64,000 nucleotides of DNA from an uncultured cyanobacterium (GCA_903848645.1 CAINGU010000082.1:186001-250000), one strand, 5' to 3'. Positions 33,323 to 43,218 are shown, numbered from the stretch's first letter. The notes: generated by a model not told the origin, from the letters alone. A program made the numbers and translations.

Positions 33323-35034
33323 TCAGGCATCCATGACAAACCAAAAGAATTGAGAGCAGATTTTTCCCGAATAATAATTGCCTTCATAGGGAATATTCCC
33401 AACCTGAGAAATCCGGTCACGGATATATTCAAAAAAACTGATCCCCAACTGACGAGTAGTAGCAACAAGAGACATAAAAGTATCCCAAGCCTGAGTCCCC
33501 TCAACAGTTTGAGTGGCATAACTAATATTACGTCGTTGCACCATCGTCCTAGCAGCTAATTCCGCCGGATTATTGTGCAAAGGCAATTCAGGATGCTCTA
33601 ATACTAAAAGCAACTCCGAAATTTTCATCCGTGTTAATCGTTTTCGCTCATCCAACTGTTGATAACCACTTTCTGTAGAAAAAAGCGTCCAAAATTCTGA
33701 CTTAAGTTCGTCAGCTTGCTCCTGACAAGGAGAATCTCGATAAACTAATAATTTCCGATAATATTTCCAGAAATCATCCAGAAAATCTTTTAAAATCGTT
33801 TGATGACAAGCAATAAACGGACTTAACTTTTTATAATGTCGTCCCTCATGCACCCAACACAAAGCGATATTATCAGTCAATAACTTGAATTGGGGAGCAT
33901 CATCACAGACGAGAGTTTGCACCACTGGCCAATCAGTTTGTTGATGATAGAAGGCAATAGCTGCGGCTTCCATGATTCGAGTTCGTTGTTGAGAACCCAG
34001 TTTAGGTAGATAGGTATCCAGTAGAGTATTAAACTGTTCAGAGTTCAACACAGTCTCTTGCGGTAATAGTTTGAGAGCGTCTTGATATTTATTTGGTAGT
34101 GGGAAATTTCTCAGCAACTCACTGGTCAGTTGATTGAGAATAAACTCCAATTCTTTGTTATTCTGCAAACCTTTGAGTACAGTCAATCGGTCTTTCTTGG
34201 GAGTTGTCAAGTAGACTGTATATAAAGGGTTACAGATGACATTGGTAGTATGGTTGACCCCACCAACGCGGGCAGCAGTTTGGTCAAAGTGTTGCCAAGG
34301 ACTGCTCTCTAGTCCCGATAAATATACTTCTGTTTTCTCCGTTTCAAAATCAGCATGGTTTTTAATCAGTAGATTAGATAAATACCCCGCTGACATGGAA
34401 ATACCAATATCCTCTAAAAACTCTAATAACTTGCCTTGGGTCATGTTGCCCCCGTAGTACAAGCTGATAACTAAGGTTTTTATTCCCGGTCCGAATTCTC
34501 CTTCGTAACCGCAAGGCAGTTCTGCTAAATAGGTTTTCTTTTCTAAGGGTGAGTAGTATTTCTCTTTCCGGAATAGTACATTGTCGGTTGTTAGGATGAT
34601 GTCTTGGACGATTACTTCTTCATACCCTTTAAACTTTGCGTCTGCTGGTAGTTTGTCTTGGGGGTATTCTAATATTTCTTCTCTGTTTATTTTAATGGCT
34701 TGATTTTTACTGCCCTTGGAGTGCTGTTTTGGGGTTTTTCTTTCTTGTTCTGATAGCGTAGCGTGGCGTAAGCCATTGAGTGCTTATTCTCAAACCCTTT
34801 CTTATTCTTGGCTTTTATGTCTGGCTGACCAAGTTCAACCTTCAAGCGGTTGTTTTCATCTTTTAACCGTTGATTTTCTAACTCTAAGCCTTTGACTTTT
34901 AATTCTAATTGCTCTATTAGGTTCAGTAATACCTCTACTGTATGACGCATTGATTCGTCTGCAATCCCTTTTGGCTCGATGGTTTGCAGTAAATCTGATA
35001 TTGATTTGTCACTCTCAATAATTTTTTGTGTCAT
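33323..35034 (-). pseudogene. IS66-type transposase (single-ORF ISBst12-like), frameshifted
   Basis: Reads as ORF 34687-35034 (N-term coiled coil) and ORF 33323-34462 (catalytic part: VCDDAPQFKLLTDNIALCWVHEGRHYKKL..NNPAELAARTMVQRRNISYATQT). Correct frame recovered by hand: EQERKTPKQHSKGSKNQAIKINREEILEYP. Confidence 0.88.
34751..34776. mobile_element. 26-bp insertion (23-bp core + apparent 3-bp TGA duplication) inside the IS66 transposase
   Basis: tgatagcgtagcgtggcgtaagccat|tga; removing 26 bp restores the transposase frame. Confidence 0.75.
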
Positions 35035-35128
35035 GTCTCCTATTCTATGACACTGTGTGTACCTCGTTGCACTTATTTTCCTCTGTTACCCCTACTTATT
35101 GAGCCGATACATTTATTTCACGTTTATT

Positions 35129-35773
35129 TCATACCATCTGTCGCAGCATCAAATCAGCAAATAACCCCTTAACTGCTGCCAACTCCTCAAAACTCCCCTC
35201 TTGGACTATCTTCCCATTTGCCAACACATAAATCCTATCAGCATTTTGAATCGTACTCAAACGATGGGCAATGATCACACGAGTTACCCCCAACTGTTCT
35301 AAACTTTGAGTAACAATGGCCTGAGTCTGATTATCTAACGCAGATGTCGCTTCATCAAACAATAAAATCTGCGGCTTATGCACCAAAGCACGGGCAATAA
35401 ATAACCGTTGTCGTTGTCCTCCTGATAGATTACCACCACCTTCAGAAATAACAGTGTGTAACCCCATCGGGAAGGCTGCAATATCATCCGCTAAACCCCC
35501 CATTTCCAAGGCTTCCCAAGCCTCATCTTGGCTGACTATTGCACCTCCAGCAATATTTTCCCAAATTGAACCACTCATAATTCGCCCATTTTGCAGCACT
35601 ACCCCTAACTGTCGTCGCACTGCGGCAATATCCAAACCCGACAAATCCCTGCCATCATAGAATATTGTCCCCGCTTCTGGAGTTTCAAACCCTAACAACA
35701 ACCTAGCAATAGTAGATTTTCCACTTCCTGAAGGTCCAACAAGGGCGATAAATTCCCCAGCTTTGGCCCGCAT
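35129..35773 (-). pseudogene. ATPase-domain remnant of a second NHLP-type ABC transporter
   Basis: ABC NBD with Walker [10 protein letters not shown], signature LSGGQRQRLFIARAL, Walker B LLFDEATSALD, no transmembrane domain. Confidence 0.75.
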
Positions 35774-36194
35774 CTTTACAAGCTGAGATCATTTGCTCAT
35801 CGGTAATTGCTGCATTCCATAAGGTCAAATTATCCCGGACAGTACCGCCAAATAAAAATATATCCTGTTCCACCAAAGACAGAAAACTGGCTAACACCTC
35901 TCGCTCAATATCACTTCTGGGAATACCATCTAAGAGAATTTCCCCCTCCCAAGGTTGATAAAGTCCACAGATAAGTTTTGCTAGAGTAGATTTTCCCGAA
36001 CCACTCGCACCAACTAAAGCTATTCTTTGTCCTGGTTGCAATGATAGATGAAAATTCTCAATCAATGGTGGATCAATATGAGAATAACCAAAGGTAATAT
36101 TTCGTAATTCTATATAAACCCACATTCCGCACTTCATTGTGTAGTACAGGCACGAGTGTAATAAGTAGCAGAAATAGGTTAAACATAAACACAT
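35703..36194 (-). pseudogene. ATPase-domain remnant (N-terminal half) of the C39 peptidase ABC transporter
   Basis: [66 protein letters not shown] then loss of frame; N-terminal residues derive from the IS. Confidence 0.85.
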
Positions 36195-38155
36195 AGTTTA
36201 GTTAGTAATAAATATAGACAGTAATATAAAGATTGCCAACGAATTCAAATTAATAAGGTATTGACAATAAATTCAGAAGAAAAAATGAGAAAATGAGTCT
36301 GAATGAAATCAAAATACCAAAAAATATGAATAACCCAAAAAAAGAGTTGGAAAGTAAAAACTTAGATCACTTAGGAATAATAGCAGGAATAATAGATGAA
36401 ATAGGAATAGTAGAAAAAATCAATGAGATATTTTTAGTAGATATCAGAGAGAAAGTAAATACAGGAGAAGTAGTCAAAGCAATCATTCTCAATGGACTGG
36501 GTTTTGTATCAAGACCATTATATTTATTTCCTGATTTTTTTCAGGATAAACCCATAGAACATTTAATAAAAGAAGGCATAAAAGCATCAGATTTAAATGA
36601 TGATAAAATAGGTAGAGTAATGGATAAGCTTTACAAATATGGATTAACAAAAATATTCCTAATCATTGCCTTAGAAGTAGTCAAGAAATTTGGGATAGAA
36701 ACTAAATATTCCCATTTAGATTCAAGCTCATTACATTTACATGGAGAGTATAAAAATTGCCTAAATAATGGAGAAAAAGAACAAGTAATAAACAAAGAAA
36801 ATCCGATTAATATCACACAGGGCTATTCCCGTGACCACCGCCCAGACTTAAAACAATGTATATTAGATTTAATAGTAAGTAGTGATGGAGATATACCTTT
36901 ATTTTTTAGAGGGGCATCAGGAAACGAATCAGATAAAGCCGTATTCGCTCACATTTTAGTGGAATATTCTAAACAAATAGATTTTGATAGTATAATGGTC
37001 GCCGACAGTGCATTATACAGTGAAAATAATTTAAAATTAATGGTGAATATGAACTGGATAAGTCGAGTCCCATTATCCATTAAAAAAGCTAAAAACTTGG
37101 GTTATAGCACCGATAAGTAAAGAACTGAAACCAAGTGATATCAAAGGATATAGCTATCAAGAAGAAAAAGTATCTTACGGGGGAATAGAGCAAAGATGGT
37201 TATTAATTGAAAGCACAGAAAGAAAAAAGCGGATTTAAAAAAATTAACCCAAAAAATCGCAGAAGAGTTGATGAAAACTAATAAACAGCTAGTCAAGTTA
37301 GAAAAAGAAGAATTTGAACAAAAATCTTTAGCAGAATTAAAAATTAAAGACCTGGCGGCAAAATTAAAATATCATCAAATATCGGACATAGAAATTACTG
37401 AAAAATTAAATAAAGTACAAACAGTAGTTTATCAAGTCAAAGGTAAATTAATAGAAAATCAAGAATTAATTACAAAACATGAAAATTCTTGTGGTCGATT
37501 TATTTTAGCAACGAATATTTTAGACACAACCAAATTAGCACCAACAGAAATATTGAGAATATATAAAAAACAGCAATCAACAGAGCGAGGATTTAGATTT
37601 ATCAAAGACCCGTTATTTTTTGCCGATAGTCTTTTTGTGAAGAATCCAGAAAGAGTAGAGACAATGATGATGTTAATGGCATTGTGTCTTTTGGTTTATA
37701 ATCTGGGACAAAGACAATTACGAATCGCATTAAAAGCACAAAAAGCTACTGTTAAAAATCAACTGAATAAACCCACAGAATCTCCCACATTAAGGTGGAT
37801 ATTTCAATGTTTTCAGGGGATTCATATTCTCATCACACAAGGGGTTGATAGGATTCTTAATTTAACGAATGAACATTGTAGGATATTACAATTCCTACCT
37901 AATTCTTGTCAAAAATATTATTTATTGTGTTAGTTGCCGAATCTATAATTCCCTATTGCATAGTTTTGTATTTGCACAACTGATTGAAAAATTCAAATTA
38001 AACTGTCTTACTAGCTTTTTAAACATAATAAAAAAGCTTGATTTTTGGTGAGTATAATTTATTTATTAGTGGCTGCTTAGTTTTTAAAAATTCTAGTTTT
38101 TTATTACTCGTAAATGTAGTTTTTGTATACTACTTTTTGAAGTGCGGAATGTGGG
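36118..38155 (+). mobile_element. IS1634-like insertion sequence with terminal inverted repeats and 6-bp TSD
   Basis: IR CCCACATTCCGCACTTC (36119-36135) and GAAGTGCGGAATGTGGG (38139-38155); ATATAA duplicated at 36112-36117 and 38156-38161. Confidence 0.9.
36293..37933 (+). pseudogene. IS1634-family transposase, frameshifted twice
   Basis: ORFs 36293-37120 (LDHLGIIAGIIDEIGIVEKIN, DUF4277-like) and 37268-37933 share a frame; the intervening segment is coding in another frame (ELKPSDIKGYSYQEEKVSYGGIEQRWLLIESTERKK). Confidence 0.85.
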
Positions 38156-39606
38156 ATATAACCCTTTAACTTTTGGATTTGGGATTTGGGATTTGGGATT
38201 TTTCTGTGTTCCTCTTGCGTTACTTCAATATCTAGCGCATTACCCAAAACATCATCTAAACGATTCAAATCTCCTTCTAATTCCTGGAGAGTAGTCCCAA
38301 AATCTAGTAACGTATTTACAGGTCCTTGAAAACTGCCCATCAAACTTTGAAACGCCAACAACATCCCAATACTGAGATTACCATCCATGACTCGCCAACC
38401 TCCCACCACTAAAATTAACATTGACGTTAAAGAAGTGAGTAAGGCGGGTAAAATCCCCAATATTTGGTTAGTTACTTCCAATTCTTGCTGAGAGGTGATG
38501 GCTTTGGTATTTAAACCAGACCACCGCGCAAAAAAATCCGATTCTAAAGCCGATGCTTTTATGGTTTCTATACTCTGAAGTGCGGCAATAGTCACCCCGG
38601 CAACTTTCCCTGAGTCTTGTACTAAACGCATATTGGCATCTACTCGTCTTCTAGCTACCCACCGCAAAACTAAACCATTAATAGCGGCAAAAAATATGCC
38701 AATGGAAGTTAGTACCCCGTCATAGGTAAACATCACCGCAGCATAGAAAAATATCATCACGGCATCAATTACCGTAGTTGCCAATTGCCCAGATAATACC
38801 TGAGCGACTGTATTATTTAAACTAACTCGATTGCTGATTTCTCCTGCAAACCTTTGGGCATAAAATTTAATGGGCAATCTGAGAATATGCCACATAAAAC
38901 CAGCAGACATGGCCACCGCTAGTTTAATTCTCAATTTCCGCAAATAGCGCAGCCGCAACAATGTCAATATTACTTGAAATACGGTAGTGAGTAACATTCC
39001 CAAAATCAGAGGACGCAGCCATTCAGTGCGATTTTCTACCAATACCTCATCTACAAATACCTGACTAAATACCGGCATTGCTAATCCGGGTAGTACCAGC
39101 AAAAATCCTGCTAAAATACAGTATAAAATTGCCCCAACTGAACCCCGCAAACGGTCAATTAAAGCTAAAATCACACTGGGTTTCCGACCCTCTTTTTTAA
39201 AGTCAGATCCCGGTGTCATAACGAGGACAACCCCAGTAAAACCCTCGTCAAATTCCTCCCAGGACACTTTGCGGGGACCAGTTGCAGGATCATTGATAAA
39301 TACCCAATGTTTATCCCATCCTTCGACTACCAGGAAATGATTAAACTGCCAAAAAACGATGTAGGGAGGGGTTAATTCTTGAATTTGTGCTACTTCTTCG
39401 ACTTTAAAGCCATCTGCTTCCATTTCGTAGCGTCTAGCAGCAAGAACCACGTTAGAGGCTTTACTACCATCACGGGAAACTCCACATTCTATCCTAAGTT
39501 CGGCTAAGGGGACAATGCGATGATAATAAGCAAGAATAATAGCTAGGGAAGCAGCACCGCATTCGACGGCTTCCATTTGGAGGATGGTAGGGGTTTTGAC
39601 ACGCAC
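38104..39606 (-). pseudogene. NHLP-type peptidase (C39)/ABC transporter, N-terminal peptidase and membrane domains; interrupted by the IS
   Basis: C39 peptidase QMEAVECGAASLAIILAYYHR, FNHFLVVEG, INDPATG; ABC membrane domain; native reading ends at LKGYI at the IS junction. Confidence 0.88.
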
Positions 39607-39750
39607 TTGAGGGTGGTATATATTAGTATATATTTAGTTTTATTATCGTATCAGAAACTTTGGTGTTTAAGATGGAAAGCACCCAAAAATGATAGCTTAC
39701 ACGACCCTACGCTATAAGCTACAGATGGCTTATTTGTTTGGCTTCTACAC

Positions 39751-39874
39751 CCGCCAGGGAATAAATTCCCTGTCTAATAGCTCAAGTCCGTTAAAACGGA
39801 CTAATAAATTTTCCTAGTATTCAGTCATCTTTAGATGACTTTTGCTATGAGACTGGGAATTCATTCCCAGGCGG
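39751..39874. repeat. Symmetric four-hairpin palindromic element
   Basis: Four 18-nt hairpins (8-bp arms, 2-nt loops) at 39755-39772, 39785-39802, 39823-39840, 39853-39870. Confidence 0.9.
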
Positions 39875-39993
39875 TTAGGTGGTTTGGTTTGGTTTTTCTG
39901 CATTTCTCTTTTTCTTTTATTAAAAGTAAATTACTGAATTTATGTTATACTGACTCAACATTAAGTATCAACGAAATTGATATAGTTCTTCCT

Positions 39994-40035
39994 TATCAAT
40001 TCTATACATTACAATATCAATTCTATACATTACAA
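39994..40035 (+). repeat. 21-bp tandem duplication TATCAATTCTATACATTACAA
   Basis: Two identical 21-bp units directly upstream of the HlyD-like gene. Confidence 0.9.
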
Positions 40036-40038
40036 TGA

Positions 40039-41478
40039 ATGACTGAACAAAAACGCCGGATCTTTCGTCAACAAGCCCTAGACCGGTTATCCAACCCCGA
40101 ACAGCTAGATAAGTTAATGCAAGTGGTAAGTCCCAAAGATTGGCTACCATTGAGTGCATTAGCTGTTTTTGGCATTTTAGGTATAACCTGGAGTATCTTT
40201 GGCAAGATTCCCATTACAGTCACAGGTAAGGGAGTGCTAATTAATCCCCATCGAGTAGTAGATTTGCAATCTCCCATTACTGGACAATTGCAATCCTTAA
40301 ATATTCGTAGTGGACAATGTATAAAAAAAGATGAGATATTGGGAATTATTAATCCCGCTGATAAAAAACAGCAGTTGCAACAACTACAGGATAAACTAGC
40401 TCAATTGCAGCAACAAACCGGAAAAACGACTTTACTGAGACAACAACGCACCCAGTTAGAAACATCAGCCATTATTGCTCAACGTACCAGTTTAAAACAA
40501 CGGTTGCAAGATACACAAAAGTTGACTCCTCGCATTAAAGATGAAGGGTTAAATAGTATTTCTAAACAGCGTCTTAGTTTCCAACAAAAACTCAAAGATA
40601 CAGAAGAATTAACACCTATATTGAAAAAGCGACTCACTAACCAGCGAGAATTGCAGAAAAAAGGGGCAATTTCTCAAGAACAGGTATTACAAGCTGAACA
40701 AGAATACCGAAAAACTCGCCAAAATATCTCGGAAATTAAAGCCCAGTTGCAACAGTTGCGGGTACAGGAAACGGAATTACAGCAAAAATATCAGGAAAAT
40801 CTCAATAATATTAATCAAATTAATGCTGAATTAGAAAAATTAGATACTCAAAATAAACAATTAGAACAGAATAATCTAGAAGCTACTAATACTGAGAATA
40901 ATCAAATTCAGGAAGTGCAGCAAGGAATTGCTCGCTTACAAAAGGAAGTAAGATACAACAGCACTATTAAAAGTCCCTACGCTGGATGTATTGTGGAAAT
41001 TACTGCCACTGGAGAACAATATCTTAACCCTGGAACTCGTTTGGGAACTCTGCAAATAGTTGGGGAAACTAAGAAAATGATGATTGTTACCTATTTTGCT
41101 GTGGAAGACGGTAAAAAAATCAGACCAGGAATGGAAATTTTAATTACACCAGATATGGTAAAACGGACAAGATTTGGCGGTATTGTTAGTAAAATTACTG
41201 AAATTACTCCCTTTCCTATTACCTCAGAAGGGGCAACTTCTGTTGTGGGCAACCCGGAAGTGGTAAAAAAATTAATGGGTGAGGGAGGTGGTAAAATAGA
41301 AGCAATATCTCAACTGCAAATGGACTCAAAAACCACCAGTGGTTATAAATGGTCATCTTCTCAAAGTCCACAATTAGAAATTTCCACAGGGATAACAACA
41401 ACGGTAAGGGTGACAGTGGAAGAGAGAAAACCGATTACTTTTGTTTTGCCTTTTTTACGAGAACTTGTGACAAGTTGA
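40039..41478 (+). CDS. HlyD-like membrane fusion protein (NHLP bacteriocin-system secretion type)
   Basis: Single N-terminal TM, biotinyl-lipoyl-like halves (VDLQSPITGQLQSLNIRSGQCIKKDEILGII ... STIKSPYAGCIVEITATGEQYLNPGTRLGTLQIV), long coiled coil. Confidence 0.87.
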   Translation: MTEQKRRIFRQQALDRLSNPEQLDKLMQVVSPKDWLPLSALAVFGILGITWSIFGKIPITVTGKGVLINPHRVVDLQSPITGQLQSLNIRSGQCIKKDEILGIINPADKKQQLQQLQDKLAQLQQQTGKTTLLRQQRTQLETSAIIAQRTSLKQRLQDTQKLTPRIKDEGLNSISKQRLSFQQKLKDTEELTPILKKRLTNQRELQKKGAISQEQVLQAEQEYRKTRQNISEIKAQLQQLRVQETELQQKYQENLNNINQINAELEKLDTQNKQLEQNNLEATNTENNQIQEVQQGIARLQKEVRYNSTIKSPYAGCIVEITATGEQYLNPGTRLGTLQIVGETKKMMIVTYFAVEDGKKIRPGMEILITPDMVKRTRFGGIVSKITEITPFPITSEGATSVVGNPEVVKKLMGEGGGKIEAISQLQMDSKTTSGYKWSSSQSPQLEISTGITTTVRVTVEERKPITFVLPFLRELVTS

Positions 41479-41505
41479 GATTGAATTCTTACCCCTATTC
41501 TAAAA

Positions 41506-42039
41506 ATGAATGAATTAGCACCAATTATTAAATTGGGTAATCCGATATTACGACAAAAAGCTGTTTGGGTTGAAAATGTTCAAGATGATAAAATTCAACA
41601 ACTCATTGATGAATTAATTACCTCAGTTGTTCAAGCCAATGGTGTGGGAATTGCTGCACCACAAATAGCAGCATCCTACCGTTTATTTATCGTCGCTTCC
41701 CATCCTAATGCCAGATATCCCCATGCTCCAGAAATGCCACCAACAGCAATGATCAATCCCCAAATCATTGCCCATTCTGCGGAAATGGTGAAAGGTTGGG
41801 AAGGTTGTTTGAGTGTACCGGGAATTAGGGGTTTAGTTCCTAGATATCAAACAATTGAAATCGAATATACAGACCGGAATGGTAATTTACAAAAACAAGA
41901 ATTAACTGATTTTGTCGCCAGAATTTTTCAACATGAGTATGATCATCTCGAAGGATTAGTATTTTTAGATCGGGTGGAAAACAATCAGGATTTAATTAGT
42001 GAGGAAGAATATCAGAAATCGGTAATAGGTAATGGGTAA
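41506..42039 (+). CDS. def: peptide deformylase
   Basis: NGVGIAAPQIA, GWEGCLSVPGIRGLVPR, FQHEYDHLEGLVFLDR. Confidence 0.96.
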   Translation: MNELAPIIKLGNPILRQKAVWVENVQDDKIQQLIDELITSVVQANGVGIAAPQIAASYRLFIVASHPNARYPHAPEMPPTAMINPQIIAHSAEMVKGWEGCLSVPGIRGLVPRYQTIEIEYTDRNGNLQKQELTDFVARIFQHEYDHLEGLVFLDRVENNQDLISEEEYQKSVIGNG

Positions 42040-42057
42040 TTTTCTTACTGAATTTTG

Positions 42058-42080
42058 GGCGGGGTTTCCCCGCCCCTACT
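42058..42080. repeat. Dispersed palindrome GGGCGGGGTTTCCCCGCCC
   Basis: Second copy of the sequence at 19601-19625. Confidence 0.85.
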
Positions 42081-42084
42081 TGCA

Positions 42085-42990
42085 TCAAAATCCTAATTTT
42101 TCTAAGACGGGTTTGGTAGAGACAATATGTCTTTCTAAACCTAATTCTTGGGGACTGACACCTAAAGCTAAAGCAATTAATTGGGGTAAATGTAAAATTG
42201 GTAAACCTAACTTTTGTCCAATTACTTTTTCTACTTCTGGTTGACGAGAATCTAAATTTAAATGACACAAAGGACATGGTGTAACGATACAATCAGCACC
42301 ATTATTTAAAGCTTCTTGAATATGATTTCCAGCCATTTGGAACGATTCCGTTGTTGCATAGCTGGATAAAGGCCAACCACAGCATTGAGTTCTGCCACGA
42401 TAATATACAGGTGTCGCTCCTACAGCCCGAAATACATTTTCCATAGCTTCAGGTGCAAAAGGATCATCATAAGGCATAGATTTTTGAGCGCGAAGCAGAT
42501 AACAGCCATAAAAAGCTGCACATTTTAATCCACTTAATTTCTTAGTAACTCGCTCAGTAATTTCTTCTAAACCATAATCTGTGACTAACGCATAAAGAAG
42601 ATGTTTAACTTCTGTAGTCCCCCGATAAGGTGAACAGCCTTCTTTTTCTAACAAACCATTAACTTTGTTAAAATAATCGGGATTTGTTGATTTACATTCT
42701 TTTAATCGTTCATCAACATGACCAATAACACCCTGGCAAGTGCTGCAATGGGTGAGTAAAGGGAGATTTAATGATTCTGCTAACGCGATATTTCTGGCGT
42801 TAACGGTATCTTCTAGTAGTTGAGAATCTTCTTTAAATGTCCCTGAACCACAGCAAGCGGCTTTTTTGAGTTCAATCAGTTCAATCCCCAAGGCTTGAGT
42901 AAGGGATTGAGTTGATAAATAGAGTTCTCGACAAGCCCCTTGAGCTACACAGCCTGGATAATAAGCGTATTTTAGCGTTTTAGATAGCAT
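42085..42990 (-). CDS. HdrB-like CoB-CoM heterodisulfide reductase/succinate dehydrogenase subunit C-like protein (CCG domains)
   Basis: YYPGCVAQGACRELY, KKAACCGSGT, CAAFYGCYLLR, TQCCGWPLSSY. Confidence 0.88.
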   Translation of the reverse strand: MLSKTLKYAYYPGCVAQGACRELYLSTQSLTQALGIELIELKKAACCGSGTFKEDSQLLEDTVNARNIALAESLNLPLLTHCSTCQGVIGHVDERLKECKSTNPDYFNKVNGLLEKEGCSPYRGTTEVKHLLYALVTDYGLEEITERVTKKLSGLKCAAFYGCYLLRAQKSMPYDDPFAPEAMENVFRAVGATPVYYRGRTQCCGWPLSSYATTESFQMAGNHIQEALNNGADCIVTPCPLCHLNLDSRQPEVEKVIGQKLGLPILHLPQLIALALGVSPQELGLERHIVSTKPVLEKLGF

Positions 42991-43218
42991 AAAAGTATAT
43001 TTTGTTTACTGTTTAGAGGTAATTAAGATTTAGTGATTGGTAGTTAATTGGGTTATTAAACTCTCTCTCTCTCATCTTTAGGATCTCCTTCATCTTCAAT
43101 CCTCAGTTTTAATGATAGAACCTATGCTCAGGTTCACCCTTTCCGATAAGATGTATATGCCCAAAAAAACTTTGTTCATTTAGAGCAAATCATAGCAACT
43201 TGTTAAGGACTTTTATTT

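Noticed and set aside
33297-35104. Terminal inverted repeats and TSD of the IS66-type element (CTCAATA... ends)
   Set aside because: Only weak similarity between candidate ends and no convincing target duplication, so element boundaries were not called.
37869-38051. 60-aa ORF at the end of the IS1634-like element
   Set aside because: Overlaps the transposase end and the IS noncoding terminus; no domain.
39835-40038. 67-aa ORF considered as a possible NHLP precursor peptide next to the secretion genes
   Set aside because: Starts inside the four-hairpin repeat and ends in the 21-bp tandem repeat; no leader-like sequence or GG cleavage motif.
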